Assembly: GCF_041296385.1 (NCBI RefSeq)
Contig: NW_027184083.1
Coordinates: 310,001 to 374,000, forward strand
Reading direction: 5' to 3'
Length of the DNA: 64,000 bases
Source: Aphelocoma coerulescens
Taxonomy: Eukaryota; Chordata; Aves; Passeriformes; Corvidae
Position 1 is the stretch's first letter. Every line of letters starts with the position of its first letter. The position numbers and the translations under genes were made by a program. Of the stretch, positions 18,417-29,007 are shown piece after piece. Below the pieces are notes generated by a model. That model had not been told where the DNA came from. It saw only the letters and a list, made by a program, of their open reading frames with translations, and ran no database searches.

Positions 18417-19016
18417 GGTTTTACGCTTATAAACAGAAAATTCACAAAACTAAAGCAACAAGATCTGAAAACACTCTATAAAGCAAAGAGAGAAAACTAA
18501 AGAAGGTAGGATTTGAACCCACAAACCCCAGGAATACAAACTGTGGCTGGAAATACTATCCAAGCCCTAAGCCTCTGTGCCACCTGGCCATGTGCCAAAG
18601 AGAGTTGGCTACAATTCTCCTAACCTTTTCACAAGGCAGGAACAAACCAACAGAGGGAAAATTAAATCCCTGAATAGAATGTTCCCTGATAAGCTCTCAA
18701 GAGCTACCAAGCTAACAGAAAGGGGAAATACCAAAGGAAACCCCCTTGGACCCTCCCGAGTCCCCAAACTAACTACAAGAGATCTCTTAACACCTAATTC
18801 AGGTGTTACCAACAGAATACCACCTTTATTCAGTTACTCACCGGGCCTCTGTGCTGGATCTGGAGAGTTTTCTGGGCTCTTGGAGCTCCTCTGTCTCCTG
18901 GACTGCCGCAACTGCCCCCCCAGGTGCCGGCCGAGGGGGGGGAGCTGAGCTGGATCTTTCTGAGTCCCAGAGGATTTTCAGAAGCCTTGTTGTCCCTTCT
19001 GGCGGTGCCAAAGAAC
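18417..19016 (-). other. Gamma-2 leader with candidate primer-binding site
   Basis: About 600 bp of untranslated leader between the 5' LTR and gag. Next to the LTR the minus strand reads GTTCTT, then TGGCACCGCCAGAAGGGAC (18992-19010). It begins TGG and ends AAGGGAC, plausible as a primer-binding site, but I cannot assign the tRNA with confidence. The leader also holds a tRNA-like segment at 18501-18589. Confidence 0.6.
18501..18589 (-). pseudogene. tRNA-Leu/Ser-like pseudogene (type II) in the retroviral leader
   Basis: The minus strand contains TGGCACAGAGG (18572-18582), one mismatch from the pol III A box TGGCNNAGTGG. About 52 bases later comes GGTTCAAATCC (18509-18519), one mismatch from the B box. 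A 5-bp T stem (GTGGG/CCTAC) and a 5-bp anticodon stem (TTGGA/TCCAG) can form. The layout resembles a long-variable-arm tRNA such as Leu. The acceptor stem does not pair, and loop position 33 is A instead of T, so it is degenerate. Confidence 0.5.
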
Positions 19017-19454
19017 TGATGCCTTAAGAGGCCTCCTAGACACAGAGACTGGACAGGAGTAAAAGAATAAAATAGGTATTTATTTGAAAGGCCTTCAAAG
19101 GTACACCCTGGGAGCCACAGGCTATTGCCAAAAATGGACCCCAAGATGGATTACAGGTCATGAGTTCTTCACACCTTTATAGGTTTGGTTCATTTGCATA
19201 TCAGGGTTAATTCTCCAATTAAAGCTTCAGTTCAATGATGTAATTTCCCCTCTGCTTGCCCCCCTTAGAAGCTCTTTGGATTATAATATTTGGGCCTAGG
19301 ACGGTCTGGCTGACCTTGAAGAGCAGGCCCAGAGAGGCTTTGTTATGTCTACCTAGCACAAGTGAGCAGAAATTAGCAAGCTACAAGAAACCTCAGAGTT
19401 ACACTCTAAGCAGTACAGAATCAGGAAAATACAAAAGTTAAAACCTAGGCATCA
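19017..19454 (-). mobile_element. 5' LTR of Gamma-2 (438 bp, LTR family E)
   Basis: Minus-strand LTR TGATGCCTAGG... to ...CTTAAGGCATCA, closely related to 44614-45053. It lies directly upstream of the leader and gag of Gamma-2. On the minus strand an AATAAA-like signal (plus-strand TTTATT) lies near 19080. The outer flank is CTGC. Confidence 0.85.
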
Positions 19455-20465
19455 CTGCTTTATCAAAAAGCGGAGCTGTTTTAAGGATCACAGAATTTCC
19501 CATAGAGAGGAGAGTGGAGAATATTTTCTCAGGGCTCTAAAAAGTAATTGAGAAGGGTGGGCAGATAGACACATCCCAGTTCCCAGCTATGCTTTTAAGG
19601 GGTATCTGAAGGCCACAGAATCTATGTCCCCATTCCTTTCCACATGCACTGGGTTCCCAAAGTAGTTACAGGGTGGAAAGCAGAGACTTGTCAAATTTTC
19701 AAGATGTCAGAGGTGTTGACTGTGGCAAAGGAAGCTACATTTCCTAAGGTTCTACCAAGGGTGTGTTTGTACCCAGCACCCAGATCCATTGCTCAGGGTG
19801 TAAGTGCACACTGTTGTCTGGAGCTATTTCCTACCACAGTGAGTGTGGGCAGGTGATGAGTGTAAAAAGACTGTTGACCTGATGCATTATGGCAGATTTT
19901 GTGTTTCTTGCTTACTATTGCCAAAAGGAAAGAGGCAATTTTCATGGGTTGTTTTAAACAGAGAAAGCTAATAACCCTACTGAGCGTGCCATATTCCTTA
20001 AATCACCGATTTCAGTTTAAAGTGATTTCAGCTTCTCTCTGTGCCCCTGCATACTGAGGATTCACAGCACTCCTGCTCCATGAAGGTTCACTGGAACTAT
20101 TTTCTGATGTTCAGAAATGACACACTGTACACACTGTAGGACACAGCTGTACCTAGCAGGAGGGCAGAGTTTTCAAGGCCCATCATGTTAAGCCTATAGA
20201 AAAAAAAAACAAATAAGGAACTGCCCCACCATTTGAATGCTGTGGCTACCCATACCCAATTAAGCTCTGAGCATGTGGGGAGAAAACTGATTAAACTCTG
20301 GCCTCAGCCAACTGTTCATACAGTGGCCTGACTGAATGTATTTTTTTCCCTAGGAATGAAGACATAAGGAAGCCTCAGGAAAAAAAATCCTTAAATGTAT
20401 TTAAACCTAGAGCCATTTAGAGCCTCTACAGCCACATCTCAGGACTTGCCTTTTGATTGGGAGTG
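19455..20465. other. Non-coding, apparently host sequence
   Basis: I see no gene, LTR ends or LINE motif in this stretch. Only short reading frames without recognisable content occur. Confidence 0.6.
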
Positions 20466-21642
20466 TTGTGTTCTGCTCCCAGTGAGCAGAGAGAAATCAC
20501 AGTTTACTATCCATTTCTGCACTTTCATATGGGTACAAATGATGTCACAACAAAAAATCTAAGATCAATCAAAAGAGACTTCAGAGTCCTGGGAAGAATA
20601 ATTAAATATGCCAGACCACAGGAAGTGTTTTCCTCAATCCTGTGGGATTTTCCTCAGTAATGGGCAGAAACTTTGGAAGAAACAGGTGAGCCTAGGATAT
20701 CAATACCTGCCTGCAGGACTGGTGCCTGCACCAAAATGTTGGGCTTTTAAACAATGGAACAGCCTTCAAGAGGCAAGGTATGCTGGGTCTTGATGGCATC
20801 CACATGTCCAGATGGAGAAAACACATCTTTGGACATAAGCTGACAGGGCTGATCGAGAACTAGAATTGATGGGGGAAGGGGATACCAACGGGAGAGCTGA
20901 AGTTAAGACAAGGGTTGGCATGGTATCGCCTGAGGGTAGAGATGCTAGTGGGAACATTTTTGCTGCTCCTGGGAGCATGGAGGGCTCAGGAGCACATCTG
21001 AACTGCTTGTACACCAACACATGCAGTATGAGAAACAAATAGGATGAACAGGAAGCATTGGTCAGTCCCCAGAGCTATGATGTCATTGGTGTTAGTGAGA
21101 CTTGGTGGAATGAGTCCCACAACTGGAGTGCCAGGATGGAGGACTACAGGCTGTTCAGGAAGGCTAGGCAGGGCAGGTGAGGTGGAGGAGTTGCACTGTA
21201 TGTGAGAGGTATGACTGTACAGCCATTACAGTTAGGGATGATGTGGTTGAGAGCTTCTGGGTGAGGATCAGGGGGATGGAAAACAAGGCAGCTGTCATGG
21301 TGGGTGTCTGCTATCAATCACCCAGCCAGGTGATGACAGTGATGAGTTAGTCTACAGGCAATTAGGAGAAATCTCTGGATTGGTAGCCCTTGTCCTTATG
21401 GGAGATTTCAACTTTCCAGGTATCAACAGGGAATACCATTCTTCTGTGACAAGCAAGTCTGTAAAATTCCTGAAGTTTGTGGAAGATAACTTCTTGTCAC
21501 AGGTACTCAGTGAACCAACTAGGAAAGATGCCCCCCTAGACTTGTTTGTGACTAGAGAAGGACTTGTGGGAGATGTGATGGTTGGTGGTTGTCTTGGCCA
21601 CAGTGATCACAAAACCGTTGAGGTTAAAATTTTCGGTGTAAT

Positions 21643-22099
21643 TGATGCCATGAAGATTTTTTGCCTTTTCTTTTATACCCCTGTTATACCTTTTTTACAA
21701 CTTCTGTATTCTTAGTGCTTTTTGCCTACATTCTTGGACTTGTTTGTCAAGCTGAGAGACTAAACATTTTAGAAGCTTCGTAGCTAGGGATCAGTGTTCC
21801 CCAGACCCCAAGGTCCTCTCCAGAACACATTTTATAAGCTAAGATAGAACCATCCAGGGGAAGGCTCCTTGGGGAGGGGGGCTCACTTGAGTCTCTCATT
21901 GGGGAATCTTTGATAGATATGCTAATTAGTAAAACCGATAATGTTATACCAGATCTTTTGGGGTATGCATTTTGCTGGGTGCATTTCGGTGCATTTGACC
22001 TGGCACCTAAGGATCCTTAAAATAAATACCAATGTAAAATCCCTTTTTCCCCTTCTAACCGTGTTTGACTCTTGATTTTAAGACCAGGAAAAGGCATCA
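21643..22099 (+). mobile_element. Solo LTR (457 bp), 4-bp target duplication TAAT
   Basis: TGATGCCATGAAG... to ...AAAAGGCATCA, flanked by TAAT at 21639-21642 and 22100-22103. AATAAA near 22021 and a TTATAAG box near 21832 give plus orientation. A 4-bp duplication and TGATGCC/GGCATCA ends fit a gammaretroviral LTR. It interrupts the CR1 endonuclease. Confidence 0.9.
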
Positions 22100-22689
22100 T
22101 AATGAGAAAAAATGTCAGCAGAGTTGCTACCCTGGATTTCGAGAGAGCAAACTTTAAGCTACTCAGTGAGCTATTTAGCAGAGTACCCCAGGAATCTGCT
22201 TTTTAGTACTGAGGAGTCCATGAGTGCTGGTCAATCTTTAAGAACCACCTTTTAAACGTACAGGAGAAGGCAATCCCACTGCGTCCTAAGTCAAGTAAGC
22301 AGAGCAGACGATCAGCTTGGTTGAACAGGGAACTCCTCCTGGAGCTCAAAGGGGAAAAAAAATGGTATGATCTCAGGAAGCTATGTCAGGCTTCTCAGGA
22401 AGATTACAGAGCTGTGGTTAGTATATGTAGGGAGAAGACACAAAAGACCAAAGCTCAATTAGAGTTGAAACTGGCCAGTCTTATGTCAGACAACAAGAAA
22501 GGATTTTTAAAATATGTTAATAACAAGAGGAGGTGTAAAGAAAACATTGGACTGTACTTGTTAAAGATGGTCATCTGAATAATAGAGATGAAGAAAAAGC
22601 AGAGGAATTAAATGGGGTTTTTTGCCTCAGTCTTTAATGATATTGATAGACCTTGGGTTGCCCAGTCCTCTGAGTTGGAGGGCCACGAC

Positions 22690-23230
22690 TGATGCGGCTG
22701 GTGTGGGGTCAGTAGCTCTGACCCAGGAAGCTGTGACCGGTCCGGAGAGATGATCCCGTGAGGAATCGTCTTCCCGAGGCCTGGTGTCTTCCCTCAGCCA
22801 TAGCTGGAGTGCCCTTGCAGAGAAGCTATCAGCTCTTTAGTGATTGTCAGCTCGTGATTTCAGCTTTTTGCTCTGCAGGGCAATCTCCAGGCCAGACCAG
22901 GAGGAGAGAGACAAGAGACCTGTATAGCAGTTCCGCATGGGGTAGCTTTATTAGTCTGTACCCTGCGAAGGGGAGGCCAGGGACAAGCTCTCTCTGCCTC
23001 ACAGGGGCAGAGGGCTAGCTCTTATAGGGATACAGGGGGTGGGTGTCAGAGGGTAAAAGCCAATGGGTTACAAAGGATCTGCATAGGGTCTCCCAGAGGA
23101 TTCTGGGTCTGTCTTCTCACCGTAACTGAAAAGTGGTTGCCTTTCCAGGGAGAGTCCTGCTGGGAGGTTAAGCAATCTCCTTATCTCAGCAGGCGTCTCT
23201 CCATGGCAGGGGCTGGGCATACCCCACACA
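22690..23230 (-). mobile_element. Solo LTR (541 bp), imperfect 4-bp duplication CGAC/TGAC
   Basis: The minus strand starts TGTGTGGGG and ends CCGCATCA. The left flank CGAC (22686-22689) and right flank TGAC (23231-23234) differ by a CpG-type change. Removing the insert restores continuous CR1 sequence. The minus-strand AATAAAG lies near 22948 and TATAAG near 23020. Confidence 0.72.
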
Positions 23231-23414
23231 TGACTGCGGGAACAGTGCCTTCCCATTTGAGGACACTAAATCTGTAAATTACCAGCTGTATCAGCTGAAT
23301 GTTCATAAGTCCATGGGGCTTGATGGGATTCATCCCAAAGTTCTGAAGGAGCTAGAGGATGTTATGGCAGGACCCCTCTCAATCATCTACTAAAGGTCTT
23401 GGGAGTCTGGGGAG

Positions 23415-24002
23415 GTGCTTGCTGACTGGAAGCTAGTCAATATTATTCCAATTTATAAGAGGGGCATGAAGGAAGACCCAGCAAACTACAGACCTGTTAG
23501 TCTAACCTCAGTACCTGGAAAATTTATGGAGAAGATCATACTGGGTGCTACTGAAAGGTATTTAAAAACAATGCAATCATCAGGCACAATTAATGGGTTC
23601 ACAAAGGGAAAGTCCTGTTTAACTAATTTGATATCTTTCAATGATAATGTTAATTGCCTAGTGGATGAAAGGAAGGCAGTGGACGTAGTTTTTCTTGATT
23701 GTAGTAATGCCATTGATACTGTCCCTTACAATGTCCTTCTGGACAAGTTGTCCAACTGTGAGATGAGCAGGTTTACAGTGCACTGGGTAAAGAGCTGGCT
23801 GAAGGACAGAGCTCAAAGGTTTGTAGTGAATGGAGCTACATCTGACTGTCAACCAGTCACCAGTGGTGTTCCTCAGGGCTCAATTCTAGGGCCAGTTCTG
23901 TTCAATATCTTTATCAATGATCTGGATGCAGGAGTTGAATGCACCATTAGCAAGTTTGCTGATACCAAACTGGGAGTTGCTGTTGACTCTCTCAAGGGAT
24001 GA
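23415..24002 (+). pseudogene. CR1 reverse transcriptase fragment
   Basis: A 195-residue frame with LINE RT motifs: [62 protein letters not shown], and FADTKL where functional CR1 has FADDTKL. The missing aspartate in the catalytic box, plus flanking stops, make it inactive. It would perform target-primed reverse transcription of CR1 RNA. Confidence 0.92.
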
Positions 24003-24540
24003 GATATCTTGCTCTAGATAGACTGGAGCATTAGGTTATGATTAATAGGATGAAATTTGACAAGTCAAAATGCCAGATTCTGCACCTGGGATGGAGTAAT
24101 GCTGGGCACAAATATAAAGTGGGAGAGGAGTGGCTGGAGAGCAGCCCTGCAGAAAGGGATCTGGGGGTGCAGGTCAATAGCAAGCTAAGTAGGAGTCAGC
24201 AGTGAGCCCTGGCAGCCAAGAGGGCAAACTGCATCATGGGGTGCATCAAACACAATATAACCAGTCAGTCAAAAGAGGTGATTATACCGATGTATTCAGG
24301 GTTGGTACAGCCATACCTTGAGTCCCGTGTGTAGTTCTGGGGCCTACAATTTAAGAAGGATGTTAAGGTACTTGAATGTGTCCAGAGGAGGGCAACAAAG
24401 CTGGTGAAAGGGCTGGAAGGCGTGTCCTGAGAGGAGCGGTCAAGGATGTTGGGTTCACCTAGTTCGGAAAAAAAGATGCTGAGGGGCGATGCCATTGCTC
24501 TTTCCATCTTCCTGAGGAGGATAAGTGGAGAGGGAGGTGC

Positions 24541-26043
24541 TGCATTGAGTTTGCGTGGCCAGGTTTTGGCAACTGGGGGGCTACAGGGTTGGCTTCTGTG
24601 AGAAGCTGCTAGAAACTTCCTCCATGTCTGGCAGAGCCAATCCCTGGTAACTCCAAAGACGGATGTGCCATGAGTCAAGGCTGGGCCAATTAGAAATGGT
24701 GGTAATGCCTCTGTGATAACATGAAGAAGAAGAAGAAAGAAGAAAGAAGAAAGAAGAAAGAAGAAAGAAGAAAGAAGAAAGAAGAAAGAAGAAAGAAGAA
24801 AGAAGAAAGAAGAAAGAAGAAAGAAGAACGTATCCCCAGAGAACGTCGAAATCACGACATAGGCAGGTCAGATGATATGGCCAAAGCAGAGCTAAGACCT
24901 CATTTAATGAATTTCTCCTCTTTTATAGTGTAGTTCGCAATAAAGAAATTACATGATTGGCTTATTCACTCATCACCTCTCAAGGTGATAGGCTGAGCAG
25001 TAAGACACCCATTTCCAAATATTATTCTCACAAGACTGAAAACAATTCTACAGTTTCCACAACAACTTGCAAGTGCAAAAATGGTTTACATTCTTACAAA
25101 CTGTTATCCATCCAGTTCTCATGAGAATGAAAGCTTCTCACAGAGAAGCTGTGAGAAGCTGGATTTCTCTGTTTCTCAGCTAAAGCATGAGAAAGGAAAA
25201 ACTTCACAAATGCTACAGAGCTGGAAATTTTCTCTGCTCCTGCCTTTTAGCATCCACAGGGTGAGAATATGGGAGAAGAATAACTCTGCAGACACCAAGG
25301 TCAGTGAAGAAGGAGGGGAAGGATGTGCTCCAGGCACCAGATCTGGGATTCCTCTGCAGCCCGTGGTGAAGACCATGATGAAGCAGTTGTGCCCTTGCAG
25401 TCCATGGACATCCGTGGGGGTGCAGAGATCCAACTGCAGCCCGTGGAGGAGGCCCATGCCAGAGCAGGTGGATGCCTGAGAGGAGGCTGTGAACCTGTGG
25501 GAGGCCCGTGGAGAGAGGAGTGCCTGCTGGAGCATCCTGTCCTTGAAGAACTACACCACGTGGAAGAGTGACCCATGCTGCAGCAGTTTGGGGAGGACTG
25601 TTGCCTGTGAGATGGACTCACATTGGAGAAGTTTGCAGAGAATTGTCTCCCATAGGAGGGACCCCATAGTCGAGCAGGGGAAGAACTCCTCCCTCTGAGC
25701 TGTGGGAGAAACAATGTGTGAGGAACTGACCATAACCCCCATTCCCTCTCTTCCTGTACTGCTGGGGGAGGAGGTGGAGCTTGGAAGGAGAGAGGGGTGG
25801 AGGGAAGGTGTTTTAAGATCTTGTTTTACTTCTCATCATCCTGCTCTTATTTTGTTAGTAATAAATTCAATCAGTATCTCTAATTTGAGTCTGTTTTGCC
25901 TGACAGTGTTTGGTGAATGATCTCTCCCAGTCCTTAACTCATGAGCCCTTCATTATGTTTTCTCTCCCCTGTCCACCTGTGGATGGGAGTGACAGAGAGG
26001 CTTTATTGGGTATCTGGCATCCAGCCAGAGTCAACCCATTACA
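24541..26043 (+). mobile_element. Solo LTR, family F, copy 1 (1503 bp), duplication GGTGC
   Basis: TGCATTGAG... to ...CAACCCATTACA, flanked by GGTGC at 24536-24540 and 26044-26048. CR1 sequence resumes exactly afterwards. AATAAA near 25859 sets plus orientation. A GAA-rich microsatellite occupies 24722-24827. Related minus-strand copies are 29008-30437 and 33400-34050. It is long for an LTR, with several imperfect internal repeats (GGGTGCAG/CCAAGGAC-type motifs), and has no retroviral coding sequence. Confidence 0.88.
24722..24827 (+). repeat. GAAGAAA-type microsatellite inside LTR F
   Basis: About 105 bp of near-perfect GAAGAAA repeats. The long Phe/Ser-rich minus-strand frame across it is a by-product. 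Confidence 0.95.
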
Positions 26044-26324
26044 GGTGCTGATCTCTCCTCCCTGGTGTCCACTGACAGGATGCATGGGAATGGTTCAGAA
26101 CTGTGCCAGGGGAGGTTTAAACTGGATGTTAAGAAGCATTTCTTTGCCAAGAGGGTGGTCAAACACTGGAAAAGGCTTCCTAGAGAGGTGGCTGATGCCC
26201 CAAGCCTGTCAGTGTTCAAGGTATTTAGACAATGTCTTTAATGACGTGCTTTAACTTTTGATCAGGCCTGAATTGGTCATGTAGTTGCACCAGATGATCA
26301 TTGTAGATCTCTTCCAACTGAAAT

Positions 26325-26379
26325 ATTCTATTCTATTCTATTCTATTCTATTCTATTCTATTCTATTCTATTCTATTCT
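26325..26379 (+). repeat. (ATTCT)n 3' tail of CR1 copy a
   Basis: About eleven ATTCT units directly at the CR1 3' end, where CR1 elements normally carry a short tandem terminal repeat. Confidence 0.92.
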
Positions 26380-26575
26380 CATCATTTGGCCCAGGGCTGG
26401 TGACAGCACATAGCTGAGATTTTGATGTTGGGGTCAGAACTGAATGCATCAGTCTAGGGAAGCTTGTAAAAACTGACAAAATTGCCAAGTGAATTTTAAT
26501 AGCAAAAGCCTGTGGTGGATCTCAGTGTGCTCATAGGCTTTCATAAGCAAAAGGCTAATTAATCAAGTAAATGTT
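26380..26575. other. Short non-coding host sequence
   Basis: No recognisable feature other than the left duplication ATGTT (26571-26575) of the next LTR. Confidence 0.6.
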
Positions 26576-27469
26576 TGTCTTGGTTTGAAAGACAGGTGTC
26601 TGCTAAGGAAGGCAGAAGCCTCCCTTGGAATGGCAGATGCAACCCCTTTCCCTCTGAGTTATTATAATTTTGAAATCAAGGGGGCTTTTAGGCAAAGATG
26701 TGGAAAATAGGAATAACAGTTCTTTACTATTATATATATAACCAGTCAAACAAACAACAATAACTATGACAGTATCAGCAAACAATCACAAACCCAGTGC
26801 CAGCCTTCTCGGCTGCCAGGCCCTTTCCCCTCGGGTGCAGTTCCGGTCGCAGCCGGCAGGGGCGCTGGCAGCTCCCGGTGAGCAGGGCAGGTGCGATGGT
26901 TTCCCCGCGGCTTCAGGAGGGGCTCCGGAGCGAGCTCAGGGAGCACGCAGCACCTGTGGCCTGGGCTCCCGGGGAAGAATGGAACAAAGGCTTCACAAAC
27001 CCCTGGGCAGCTGACCCCGGTTTCCAGCCGGACCCTCGGGAACGGCAGGCTGGAACAGCAGGCGGGAACGGCAGGGACAAGCACAAATCCCGGATGGCAG
27101 ACGCAATGTATCCAAACGGGGTACCCCCCGGAGGTCTAGGCAGGCAGGGCGAGCACGGCTACAACGTAGTGGAGGCTCAAAGCAACGGCGGGACAGGGCG
27201 GCCACAGCCCGGCTCCGAGCGGGGCAGGGAAGGCGGGCTTGGGATCCCGGCGTTGTTTCCAGCAGAAAGAAAAACGGCCGAAAAGAACCAGCAGCTCCTC
27301 TCTCTCCGAACGAAGAGACTGAACTGCCCACACCCCCAGATGAAACAAAAAGAGCAGCCAGGTCCTTTGTCTTCCTTAAGCACTCAGCCATTTGTCCCCT
27401 AGCAACATGCATATGGGAAAAATTCCTTTAACAGGAAAGAAAAACTAGGACTAAACTAAAACCCCAACA
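26576..27469 (-). mobile_element. Solo LTR of the ERVL-A/B LTR family (894 bp), duplication ATGTT
   Basis: The minus strand starts TGTTGGGGTTTTAG and ends CAAACCAAGACA. It is related along its length to the ERVL-A LTRs (51740-52673). ATGTT flanks it at 26571-26575 and 27470-27474. The GC-rich middle gives several long but meaningless frames on both strands. Confidence 0.92.
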
Positions 27470-27474
27470 ATGTT

Positions 27475-29007
27475 TTTCTGGGTGGATGAGCTATAGAGAG
27501 AGAAATGCATCCATTCAGTATGCACAGAAGCAGAGCATGTTCATGCAAGGAGGGAGCTTCAGCCAAGCTGTCTTCTCACAGCCAGGGATTGTTCATTGCT
27601 ACAGAATGTATATGAAGTGATGGGAAATATGGATGGGAAATAAGACAGTGCCTTGATGCTCCTGGACCAGGGATAGATACATGCTGGCACTGCAGATGCT
27701 GTCTCTGGCCTACTTCAGTTTCATTTTGGTTCCCTTTTACTCTTCGGAGGAAATGGACCTGGCCCATGCATGCAGTGGTGATTGCCCAGACTCTGATGGT
27801 TCTTTGTGATCCCTCTGCCCTTGTCATGAGTCTGTTTTGCAGTGATAGCATGTTCCCCTGTGGGTTCTGCTGTAGAGGAGCAGTGCTGCTGAGGCAGAAA
27901 AGCATCATTACAAACCTTGGAGATGGATTCCTGGTGTGGACTGGCATTGTTAAGGACTCTGCTGGTGTCCTTAATCATCCCCACCTCCAGGGGCAGGGGC
28001 AGGGGTGCAGTCTCTACCAGTTTCACACCTCTCTAGTCACTAGGGGGAAAGGAAGACACATCTCCAGGGATGGACTTGTCTCCTTTTAAGATGAGTGTCT
28101 AAGGCAGAATGGAATAAATCACCCTTTGAAAATCATCTTCCTCTTCTGTGGTGGTCTAGGAAGCCTTGTCTATTTGTTTGCTCTAGAGCCCAGCTTTGAG
28201 ATTGTTCTAGCAGAGTCCTCTGGTCCAGGACCAGAGTCCAGATCCTCAAAGGCACCTCAGAACATTTCTCACCTCCTGTTGTTCATGCATATGGATGTCT
28301 AATGTCACTGGAAGGTTACCCACAAGGAGAAGCTACAGTCAGCATATCAACTTCTAAGAGAAGTAGGGTCTGGTTTTCATTTAAAGAGTTTTAATACAAT
28401 TTTAACAGTTTGAGCCTGAGCTAGTCCAGGTGGCCAGGTCCTTTCCCTGCCATGTGAACTGCTGGCTGTGTGTTCCTTCCATGTGGGACCTCATATGTTC
28501 AAGTGCTAGACTGCACCAGCACAGGAGGCAATTGCACCATCATTTACCACAACATGTCTAATCCCATGCCTTCCTGCAGCCAGCAGATTGGGGCTCTATC
28601 ACGTGAAAAGGGGAGTCTTCCTTGACCCTTAGTGTGGGAAGATTTACTCAACCCTTAGTGTTTAATTTGTCTGTCAGCATCCCAGGAAAGTCGAGACCCT
28701 TGTGCCTGACTAGTCTGTCAGCGTCCTGTTAGGGGGATCCTTCACTGAGTCGTCCTACTGCATTGGAGGGTGGTTCAACTGACTTAGTCAGGGTAACACA
28801 CCAACAGCATGCGGGAGACCCCTCAGCAGATCTTCCTCTTTATTAGTGTGTTACCTGCTGCTGGCAACTACCAGTGTCCACAAAGGATTCACACTAACAG
28901 TTTACGGAATAGCACTCTTTATTAATATAAAATCATGACAGGTTAAGGTTGGAAGGTTGTCGGTGATAGTGTCTGACAGCAAAAATATACTTGAAGGAAT
29001 ATAAAGG
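27475..29007. other. Non-coding, unassigned sequence
   Basis: I see no gene. From about 28640 to 28990 the sequence has LTR-like character, with plus-strand TTTATT twice (minus-strand AATAAA) near 28840 and 28918. I found neither ends nor duplications, so no element is called. Confidence 0.4.

Larger units (their letters stand above)
20470..26380 (+). mobile_element. CR1-like LINE (copy a), near full length, with three nested LTRs
   Basis: Plus-strand CR1 order: an HMGTNDV-containing esterase-like ORF1 segment (20540-20650), an AP-endonuclease (SETWWNESHNW near 21095; GDFNFPGI near 21400; LGHSDHK near 21600), a linker (22110-22680), RT (23415-24002), and the 3' UTR-proximal region (24003-24540, 26049-26320). 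It ends in a pentanucleotide tail. Many stops are present. It is interrupted by LTRs at 21643-22099, 22690-23230 and 24541-26043. The start is approximate. Confidence 0.88.

Noticed and set aside
24265..24855. 196-residue minus-strand frame with repeated FFLLSS units
   Set aside because: Produced by the GAAGAAA microsatellite in LTR F.
28640..29000. Additional solo LTR
   Set aside because: Two minus-strand AATAAA signals suggest it, but I could not define TG/CA ends or a duplication.
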